Shown: piece after piece, positions 51,676 through 58,011 of the stretch | Layout: every line of letters begins with the position of its first letter | Numbering within the stretch: position 1 is the stretch's first letter | Source of the DNA: Aeromonadaceae bacterium | GTDB taxonomy: Bacteria; Pseudomonadota; Gammaproteobacteria; Enterobacterales; Aeromonadaceae | Length of the DNA stretch: 58,011 nt | Assembly (NCBI GenBank): GCA_021209335.1 | Contig: JAJOIN010000031.1 | Span: 1 to 58,011 of the forward strand | Reading direction: 5' to 3' | The notes under the pieces: generated by a model | What the model saw: the letters and a program-made list of their open reading frames with translations, nothing else | Told to the model about the DNA's origin: nothing | Databases searched by the model: none | Made by a program: the position numbers and the translations under genes

Positions 51676-53136
51676 TCAACCCTTGGCGCTCAGCGCCTGT
51701 TGCCGATAAACATAGCCGCCCTGCCCGTCCGATTCGAAGCACAATCTGTGGGTGATGCCAGCCGGCGCATCCTCGATGTGATGGGAAACAAACAGCACCT
51801 GGCTGAGGCCCCTGGTCATCAGATCGGCTACCCAATGGCGTACCAGATGCCGATTGATGGCATCCAGGCCTTGCAGGGGCTCATCCAGGATCAGCAAGCG
51901 TGGCTGCTTAACCAGAGCCCGGGCAATCAGCAGCAGCCGCTGCTGACCAAACGACAGGCTGTGAAAGGGGCGCCGTGCCTGCTCAGCCAGGCCTAGGCGG
52001 GCCAACCACTGGCGGGTCAGAGCCAGCTCGCGATCGCCTGGGGGCTGATACAGACCAATCGAGTCATAAAAGCCCGACAAGATCACCGCCTCCGGGGTGG
52101 TCGGCACCCGATATTCCAGGTGCAACGCCGGACTCACCAGGCCGATGTGGCGCTTGATGTCCCAGATACTCTCGCCGCTGCCTCGCCGCCGACCAAACAG
52201 GGTGACCTGATTACAGTAGCCCTGGGGATGATCCCCCGTGATCACCGACAGCAGGGTGGACTTACCGGCACCATTGGGCCCGCTGATCTGCCAGTGCTGT
52301 CCGGGTGCCAGCTCCCAGTCGAGGCCGTCGATCACCTTGCGATCCTCATACGCTATGGTCAATTGGCACACCCGTACCAAGGGCAAACCAGGTTCAGTCG
52401 GCGGCTGGACCGGCGGAGGCAGGGGCGCCGGAGCCTGACGGGCGAGGGCCTGCCATTGCTGCACCGCGGCCGAGGCCATCACCTCCGCCCGCTCGCCCGT
52501 CAGCAACAGTTGGTTATCCCCCAGCAGCCCCAGATGACTGGCACAAGGCGGCACCTCGTCAAAGCGATTGAGGATCAGAACCAGCCCCTGCCCTTGTCGG
52601 TGCAGAGACTGCAGCCGCTCGGTCAACTCGCGACGGGCCTGGGCATCCAGGCCGTCAAAGGGCTCGTCCAGTACCAACCAACGAGGCGCCTGCAGCAGGG
52701 CGCGAGCCAACAGCAACTTGCGCCCCTCGCCGCTGGAGAGCACTCGAAACGGACGCGCCAGCAGCGGCAAGAGACCCAGTTCCGCCAACAGCCGCTGCCC
52801 CTGGGAAGTCTGAACGGCCGCCACTGGCAACAGCTCCCCGGCCAGCCAGCCCGCCTCCTCCCCGTCGGCCAGCATATCGGTGTTGCGGCGCTGCCAGTCC
52901 TGATCGACCAAGGCCTGCTGCTGCTCGAAGCTTAAGCGCAGCGCCTCGGGTGCCGCCGGCGCCTCACCCGCCAGCAATGGCAACTCGCCGCACAGCGCCT
53001 GGGCCAGGGCCGTCTTGCCGCTGCCATTGGCACCGACAAAGGCCCAGCATTGTCCAGGGACCAGGGTCAATTGGGGGATCAGCAGTTGGTGCAGTGAACG
53101 CAAGGCAAAGCGGGCGGCAGACCAATGCAACGTCAT
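51676..53136 (-). CDS. modF: Duplicated ABC ATPase ModF
   Basis: Protein of 486 residues with two ABC ATPase domains in tandem, very similar to E. coli ModF. First domain: Walker A GANGSGKTAL, signature LSSGEGRKLL, Walker B LVLDEPFDGLD. Second: Walker A GPNGAGKSTL, then HPQGYCNQVTLFGRRRGSGE, signature LSFGQQRLLL and Walker B LILDEPLQGLD. No membrane domain is present and no molybdate transporter genes lie nearby, so the partner, if any, is elsewhere. The first-domain signature is LSSGE, not LSGGQ. The exact function of ModF is not settled. Confidence 0.93.
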   Translation of the reverse strand: MTLHWSAARFALRSLHQLLIPQLTLVPGQCWAFVGANGSGKTALAQALCGELPLLAGEAPAAPEALRLSFEQQQALVDQDWQRRNTDMLADGEEAGWLAGELLPVAAVQTSQGQRLLAELGLLPLLARPFRVLSSGEGRKLLLARALLQAPRWLVLDEPFDGLDAQARRELTERLQSLHRQGQGLVLILNRFDEVPPCASHLGLLGDNQLLLTGERAEVMASAAVQQWQALARQAPAPLPPPVQPPTEPGLPLVRVCQLTIAYEDRKVIDGLDWELAPGQHWQISGPNGAGKSTLLSVITGDHPQGYCNQVTLFGRRRGSGESIWDIKRHIGLVSPALHLEYRVPTTPEAVILSGFYDSIGLYQPPGDRELALTRQWLARLGLAEQARRPFHSLSFGQQRLLLIARALVKQPRLLILDEPLQGLDAINRHLVRHWVADLMTRGLSQVLFVSHHIEDAPAGITHRLCFESDGQGGYVYRQQALSAKG

Positions 53137-53201
53137 GTCTCCGAGAGCAACAAAGCCTTATGACTACTCCCGGGGCGTTCCGAGTGCAAGGCGATAGGGC
53201 A

Positions 53202-53227
53202 GAAAAAAGGCGCGGTCACCGCGCCTT
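53202..53227 (-). terminator. Terminator after ydiJ
   Basis: Stem AAGGCGCGGT / ACCGCGCCTT around one base, followed on the minus strand by a run of six T that includes the end of the stem. Confidence 0.82.
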
Positions 53228-53232
53228 GGGTC

Positions 53233-56200
53233 TTACAACAGCCCCAGCAGAGCCTGCAACGGGTGTTTGAGCTTCTCTCCCTCCATCCGCTTGACCTGGC
53301 TGCGACAGGAGTAGCCCGTCGCCAGGCAGCGCTGCTTGGGCCGCACCGCCAGTGCCTGCTGCCAGCTCATGGCATAGATGGCCTTGGAGTCCTCCAGGTG
53401 ACCGGCATCGTGTCCGTAGGTGCCGGCCATGCCGCAACAGCCCACCGCCACCGGCTTGAGTTCGGCTCCCAGGTGCTCGAACAGCTTGGCCCAATCGCCA
53501 TGGCTGGCGGGCACCGCTGTCTTCTCGGTACAGTGACCAAACAGGTGATAGGGTTCAAAGCGGCCCAGCGGTCGCTGCGGAATGGCGTGGATGGCCCCCT
53601 TGAGCCACTCCTGGGGCAGCAACACCTGGAAGTCACCCCGGGCATCGCCCAGGGCGCGGGCATATTCGTCACGGTAGCACAGCACCATGGCCGGATCCGG
53701 CCCCACCATGGGGATCCCCAGGTGATGCAGGCGATTGAGCAGTTGGGCCGCATTGGCGGCGGTCTTGGCGAAGGCGCGCAGAAAGCCCTTGATATGCTGG
53801 GGCTTGCCGTTGGGCTTGAAGGGCATCAGCAGGGGCTGATAGCCCAGCTTTTCGATCAGCAGCACCAGATCCCGCACCACGGGGGCATCGTAGTAGGAGG
53901 TGAAGGGATCCTGCACCACCAGCACCACCTTGCTGCGCTGGGCCGGGCTCATGGCCTCCAGCTTGGCCAGATCGAACAGGCGGGCATCGTGGCCGGCCAA
54001 TGACTGCTTGAGGGTCGGCTGGCTCAGCAGGGGTACGTCCACCATGCCGACTGTCTTGGCGGTAACATCCTGCACCCACTGCTGCTGCAAGAAGAAGTTC
54101 ACCACCCCCGGCGCCTTGGCCATCAGGGGGGCGTAAGACTCCACGGTGGCGACGAAGTAGTCCTTCACGGGACGCAGATAGCGCTGGTGATACAGCTGCA
54201 TGAAGCGGGCGCGGAAGGCCGGCACGTCCACCTTGATGGGACACTGGCTGGAGCAGGCCTTACACGCCAGGCAGCCTTGCATGGCCTCCATCACCTCGTG
54301 GGAGAAGTCGTACTGGCCGCGACGGCGGGCCAGGGTGTTCTTCACCTTGTCCACCAGCTCCTTCCAGCGCAGGCCGCCGGCCAGCTGGGCATCCGCCTCT
54401 TCGCTGAGTACGTTGACGCCCTGATTCTCCAACTGGCGCAGCCATTCGCGCATCAGACCGGCCCGCCCCTTGGGCGAGTGGATGCGATCCCCGGTGAGCT
54501 TGAAGCTGGGACACATGGGCGAGTGCTGCTCGAAGGTGAAGCACAGGCCGTTGCCGTTGCACTCCATGGCTTCGCGGAAACTGTCGCGCACTACCAGGGG
54601 GATCTGGCGATCGAAGTGGCCGCGCTTCACCGCATCCACCGATACCAGCTCGGCGTCGCTGGCCAAGGGCGTGCAGATCTTGCCCGGGTTCAGACGGTTG
54701 TCCGGGTCGAAGGCGCCCTTGATCTTGCGCAGCTCGGCAAACAGGCTGTCGCCGAAATAGGCCGGACCGTACTCGGAACGAAACCCCCGGCCGTGCTCAC
54801 CCCACATCAGACCACCGTACTTGGCGGTGAGGGCCACCACCTGATCGGAGATCTTGCGCAGGGTCACCTCCTGCTCGGGATCGCACAGATCCAGCGCCGG
54901 CCGCACGTGCAGCACGCCGCAGTCCACGTGACCGAACATGCCGTAGTGCAGGCCATGGGCATCCAGCAGGGCGCGGAACTCCATGATGTAATCCGCCAGG
55001 TGCTCAGGCGGTACCGCTGTGTCTTCGGTGAAGGCCACCGGCTTGGCGCGACCGGCGGTATTGCCCAGCAGGCCCACCGCCTTCTTGCGCATGCCGTAGA
55101 TGGCCTCCACGCTGGCCAGATCGTCACAGCACTGATAACCGATGACCCCGGCCTCGCCGGCCGCCATCTGCGCATCCAGACGGGCGCACAGGGCCGCCAC
55201 CTTACGCTGCTGCTCGGCCGCGTCGTCACCGGCAAACTCGACGATGTTGATGCCCTGCATCGCCTGCCCTGGCACGTCGGCGATCAGATCCTTCACCGAG
55301 TGCCAGATGATGTCGCCACGGGCCAGGTTCAGCACCTTGGAGTCCACCGTCTCCACCGACAGCGCCTCGGCGGCCACCATGACATTGGCATGGCGCAGGG
55401 CCGCCTCGAAGCTCTGGTACTTGACGTTCACCAGGGTGCGCAGGCTGGGGATGGGGGTCAGATCCAGGGTGGCCTCTGTGATGTAGGCCAAGGTGCCTTC
55501 GGAGCCGCACAGCAGGCGGGAGAGATCCAGGCCGCGGGGCAGCTCGCCCTCGGCGGGCAGATAGGCATGCTTGAGGTCATAGCCGGTGAGGAAGCGGGTC
55601 AAGGGCGGGAAGGTGGCGTCGATCTCGGCGCGCTTGCCCTCCACCGAGGCCAGCACCTGGCGGTAGATCTCCCCTTCCCTATCGTCCTGGGCCAGCTTGG
55701 CCGCCAGGGCGTCACCGCGCAGCGGACCGCATTCGAGCACGGTGCCATCCATCAGCACGGCGGTGACCGCCAGCACATGATCCGAGGTCTTGCCATAGAC
55801 CAGGGAGCCCTGGCCGGAGGCATCGGTATTGATCATGCCGCCGATGGTGGCGCGGTTGCTGGTGGAGAGTTCCGGCGAGAAGAAGAGGCCATGGGGCTTC
55901 AACGCCTGATTGAGCTTGTCTTTGACCAAGCCGGCCTGCACCCGCACGGTACGGGCTTCAGCATCCAGGCTCAGCAGGGCCGTCATGTGGCGCGAGAGAT
56001 CCACTATGATGCCATCGTTCAGGGACTGGCCGTTGGTGCCGGTACCACCACCACGGGGAGAAAACTGGATCTGGGCATGCTCGGGTTGACTGGCCAAGGT
56101 CATCAGCCGGGCCAGATCCTGGGTGTCCTTGGGAAACACCACGGCCTGGGGCAGCCACTGGTACACGCTGTTGTCTGTCGCAACCACCAGACGGCTGGCG

Positions 56201-56304
56201 TAGGCGGTCTCGATATCACCGACAAACCCGGCACGCTCCAGCGCCGTCACAAAGGCCTGATACTGAGGCTTGATTCCATCCTGAAGAGAAAGTCTTGGGA
56301 TCAT
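53233..56304 (-). CDS. ydiJ: FAD-linked oxidoreductase with Fe-S and CCG domains, YdiJ
   Basis: Large D-2-hydroxyacid dehydrogenase-type protein of 1023 residues, like E. coli YdiJ along its whole length. An FAD-binding VAO/PCMH domain comes first (FSPRGGGTGTNGQSLNDGII, ELSTSNRATIGGMINTDASG), then the substrate domain ending GAFDPDNRLNPGKIC. A 4Fe-4S segment follows (CNGNGLCF ... SPMCPS and GCLACKACSSQCPIKVDVP), and last a CCG-type domain (VAVGCCGMAGTYGHDAGHLE). Relatives oxidise D-2-hydroxyglutarate or D-lactate. The start at 56304 (MIPRLSLQDGIKPQYQ) fits the family. Monocistronic. Confidence 0.95.
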   Translation of the reverse strand: MIPRLSLQDGIKPQYQAFVTALERAGFVGDIETAYASRLVVATDNSVYQWLPQAVVFPKDTQDLARLMTLASQPEHAQIQFSPRGGGTGTNGQSLNDGIIVDLSRHMTALLSLDAEARTVRVQAGLVKDKLNQALKPHGLFFSPELSTSNRATIGGMINTDASGQGSLVYGKTSDHVLAVTAVLMDGTVLECGPLRGDALAAKLAQDDREGEIYRQVLASVEGKRAEIDATFPPLTRFLTGYDLKHAYLPAEGELPRGLDLSRLLCGSEGTLAYITEATLDLTPIPSLRTLVNVKYQSFEAALRHANVMVAAEALSVETVDSKVLNLARGDIIWHSVKDLIADVPGQAMQGINIVEFAGDDAAEQQRKVAALCARLDAQMAAGEAGVIGYQCCDDLASVEAIYGMRKKAVGLLGNTAGRAKPVAFTEDTAVPPEHLADYIMEFRALLDAHGLHYGMFGHVDCGVLHVRPALDLCDPEQEVTLRKISDQVVALTAKYGGLMWGEHGRGFRSEYGPAYFGDSLFAELRKIKGAFDPDNRLNPGKICTPLASDAELVSVDAVKRGHFDRQIPLVVRDSFREAMECNGNGLCFTFEQHSPMCPSFKLTGDRIHSPKGRAGLMREWLRQLENQGVNVLSEEADAQLAGGLRWKELVDKVKNTLARRRGQYDFSHEVMEAMQGCLACKACSSQCPIKVDVPAFRARFMQLYHQRYLRPVKDYFVATVESYAPLMAKAPGVVNFFLQQQWVQDVTAKTVGMVDVPLLSQPTLKQSLAGHDARLFDLAKLEAMSPAQRSKVVLVVQDPFTSYYDAPVVRDLVLLIEKLGYQPLLMPFKPNGKPQHIKGFLRAFAKTAANAAQLLNRLHHLGIPMVGPDPAMVLCYRDEYARALGDARGDFQVLLPQEWLKGAIHAIPQRPLGRFEPYHLFGHCTEKTAVPASHGDWAKLFEHLGAELKPVAVGCCGMAGTYGHDAGHLEDSKAIYAMSWQQALAVRPKQRCLATGYSCRSQVKRMEGEKLKHPLQALLGLL

Positions 56305-56438
56305 GACTGCATACTTCCCGCAATAAGGCGACCGTCCGCGGCCCCTGCACGCTATTAAAGGGCGAACATTGTATAGCAGGGCCCCAGCACGGGCCAAAGC
56401 AAAAGTGCGGACGGAGTCAAACGCAGCAAACGATTGCG

Positions 56439-56948
56439 CTAAGGGGCCGCCTGTGGCGCAAAGCGGGCCAGCTGCAGTTGCCAGTAGCCCAGGTTGATCC
56501 AGCGATCGCTTTGGCAGCCCACCTCGTTGAAATGGGCCACCTTACGAAACCCCAGCTTTTCATGCAGGCGTATGCTGGCCGCATTGGGCAGCGCTATGGC
56601 CGCCAATGCCTGATGAAATTGCTGCTCCCGCAGCTGGCTGATCAGGGCGCGATAAAGCTGAGTACCCAGATTCTGCCCCCGCACCGACGCATCCAGATAG
56701 ACACAGGTCTCCACCGTGTAACGAAAAGCCGCCTGCGCCCGCCAGGGCATGGCACAGGCATAGCCCAGCGGCTGATTGGACTCACAGTACAGCAGCCAGG
56801 GCAGATGTGGCGTCCAGTCGGCAATCTGCGCGGCCATGTGCGCCGGTGCCAGGGGTTCCCGCTCCCATCCCCCGCCGCTTTGAGAGTGATAGGCATGGTA
56901 GATCTGGCTTAAGGCTTCGGCATCCTCGGGTTTGGCGGCACGTATCAT
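56439..56948 (-). CDS. GNAT acetyltransferase of the phosphinothricin/MnaT type
   Basis: Acetyltransferase of 169 residues resembling Pat/Bar and MnaT (YncA) proteins. The N terminus is MIRAAKPEDAEALSQIYHAY. The acetyl-CoA site is YLDASVRGQNLGTQLYRALI, and the C-terminal pattern LHEKLGFRKVAHFNEVG ... RWINLGYWQ is characteristic of the group. Substrates in relatives are phosphinothricin, methionine derivatives or other amino compounds; which applies here cannot be told. The start at 56948 follows AAGGAGCCGCC. Confidence 0.88.
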   Translation of the reverse strand: MIRAAKPEDAEALSQIYHAYHSQSGGGWEREPLAPAHMAAQIADWTPHLPWLLYCESNQPLGYACAMPWRAQAAFRYTVETCVYLDASVRGQNLGTQLYRALISQLREQQFHQALAAIALPNAASIRLHEKLGFRKVAHFNEVGCQSDRWINLGYWQLQLARFAPQAAP

Positions 56949-57087
56949 GGCGGCTCCTTGGCGACAGGACTAAATTCGTTATGAGTATGAAGCCCACCCA
57001 AGACCCTGCCCAAACACTCCCGACAGCGGCCCCCAGGGCGTGAGGCAGATCACAGCAAGCGCAGCTTTCCGCAAGAAAAGATGATTC

Positions 57088-57103
57088 GCTAAACCGATTT
57101 AGC
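57088..57103. promoter_or_regulatory. LacI-type operator before the fructokinase gene
   Basis: GCTAAACCGATTTAGC is a palindrome with six-base arms and a central CG, the form bound by LacI-family sugar regulators such as ScrR/CscR. It lies 34 bp before the start codon. Confidence 0.65.
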
Positions 57104-57137
57104 TATCTTTGGGAAAATTGCACAGTGAGGAGCCAAC

Positions 57138-58011
57138 ATGCAAGACACCATCTGGGTGCTGGGGGATGCGGTGATCGATCTCGTGCCCGACAGCGACGGA
57201 CGCTATCTTAAATGCCCTGGCGGCGCCCCGGCCAACGTGGCGGTCGGGGTCAGCCGGTTGGGCGGCCACAGTCGCTTCATCGGCCGCGTCGGCCAGGATC
57301 CCTTCGGCCGCTTCCTGCGCCAGGTGCTGGAGAACGAGGGGGTCGACACGGCCCACCTGTTTGCCGATCCAGACCACCACACCTCCACCGTCCTCGTGGA
57401 TCTGGACGATCAGGGCGAGCGCAGCTTCACCTTCTTGGTCAATCCCAGTGCCGATCTGTTTCTCACCGCCGACGAATTACCCGAGTTTGCCGCCGGTGAC
57501 TGGTTGCACTGCTGCTCGTTGGCACTGGCACGGGAACCGGTGCGCAGCACCACCTTTGCTGCCATGGCCGCCGTGCACGCCGCCGGTGGTCGCGTGAGCT
57601 TCGATCCCAATATCCGTGAAGACGTCTGGGCCGATCCAGCCGAGCTCCGGCCTTGCCTGGAACGGGCGCTGGCTCTGGCCCAGGTGGTCAAGCTCTCCCA
57701 AGAGGAGCTGCACTATCTGTGCGGCCCGGTAGCGCTGGAGGCCGGCGCGCGCCAGCTGGTGGCGCGCTTCGGGCTGGAGCTGCTGGTGATCACCCTGGGT
57801 GGCGACGGCCTGCTGGCCTGTCATCAGGGACAGCTTCACCGGCTGGCGACCCAGCCCATCCAGCCGGTAGACACCACGGGGGCCGGCGACGCCTTCGTTG
57901 CCGGTCTGCTGGCGGGGCTGGCCCAGGCGGGCGAGCAGCCTGACTGGTCGCGGCTCGAACCCATATTGCAACAAGCCCAGCGCTGCGGTGCCCTGGCCTG
58001 TAGCGCCAAGG
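57138..58011 (+). CDS. PfkB-family fructokinase, 3' end beyond window
   Basis: Sugar kinase of the ribokinase/PfkB family, 291 codons visible and still open at the right edge. It starts MQDTIWVLGDAVIDLVPDSD at 57138 behind GTGAGGAGCC. Family motifs are the N-terminal CPGGAPANVAVGVSRLGG, the sugar-binding GRVGQDPFGRFLRQVLENEG, FDPNIREDVW and the catalytic anion-hole motif DTTGAGDAFVAGLL with the base Asp. The pattern fits fructokinases of sucrose-use operons (ScrK/CscK). A LacI-type operator upstream suggests control by a sugar-responsive repressor, probably encoded outside the window. Confidence 0.9.
   Translation, partial: MQDTIWVLGDAVIDLVPDSDGRYLKCPGGAPANVAVGVSRLGGHSRFIGRVGQDPFGRFLRQVLENEGVDTAHLFADPDHHTSTVLVDLDDQGERSFTFLVNPSADLFLTADELPEFAAGDWLHCCSLALAREPVRSTTFAAMAAVHAAGGRVSFDPNIREDVWADPAELRPCLERALALAQVVKLSQEELHYLCGPVALEAGARQLVARFGLELLVITLGGDGLLACHQGQLHRLATQPIQPVDTTGAGDAFVAGLLAGLAQAGEQPDWSRLEPILQQAQRCGALACSAK

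Noticed and set aside
52238-52938. Possible molybdate transport locus around modF
   Set aside because: No modA, modB or modC is present; neighbours are a thioesterase and ydiJ, so modF is an orphan here.
54187-56358. Open frame of 723 codons opposite ydiJ
   Set aside because: No domain or start signal; the minus strand clearly encodes YdiJ over the whole stretch.

Overview
The window is chromosomal DNA of a high-GC gammaproteobacterium. The gene order secG / tRNA-Leu / tRNA-fMet / rimP / nusA / infB / rbfA / truB / rpsO / pnp, the rlmE-ftsH-folP-glmM block, grpE divergent from nadK-recN, and the protein sequences all fit this class. An Aeromonadales-like host (Oceanimonas/Zobellella type) is my best guess, but that is an inference from general resemblance only. 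No rRNA, CRISPR, prophage, transposon or integron was seen; nearly everything is vertically inherited core DNA.

Layout. (1) 1-2000: ygiQ, cut by the window edge and frameshifted in a C run. (2) 2155-11497 and 16173-19332: a phosphate island. It holds pstCAB-phoU, the divergent ppk-ppx, and phoB-phoR followed by pstS. Four promoters carry a Pho box exactly 10 bp upstream of a -10 element. (3) 12191-16109: inside the phosphate island sits a four-gene operon of an ATP-grasp protein, an alpha-E protein, a transglutaminase-like protein and the Anbu proteasome-like peptidase, preceded by a good sigma-54 promoter. This is the least understood system here. (4) 19460-25504: GNAT, rdgC, a PepSY gene broken by a 13-bp tandem duplication, trhP-ferredoxin-grxA, ychN, suhB with a boxA leader, and a small serine hydrolase. 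(5) 25577-35126: the nusA-infB-pnp translation/RNA block with two tRNAs and secG. (6) 35127-41237: a structured intergenic region, then glmM, folP, ftsH, rlmE, divergent yhbY, and greA. (7) 41421-48084: dnaJ, dnaK, grpE, divergent nadK and SOS-controlled recN. (8) 48218-58011: udp, deaD, a menI-like thioesterase, modF, ydiJ, a GNAT and the start of a fructokinase gene with a LacI-type operator.

How it works together. PhoR/PhoB would switch on phosphate capture (PstS), import (PstCAB), their own synthesis and polyphosphate synthesis (Ppk) as one regulon. The Anbu operon would instead answer to RpoN and an unknown enhancer-binding activator. Heat-shock control is visible as three sigma-32 promoters (grpE, dnaKJ, rlmE-ftsH). 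SOS control is visible as twin LexA boxes fused in one perfect 42-bp palindrome before recN.

Three reading frames are broken. ygiQ and ppx are broken in homopolymers, so either sequencing error or real mutation is possible. The PepSY gene is broken by a 13-bp duplication, which is unlikely to be a base-calling error.
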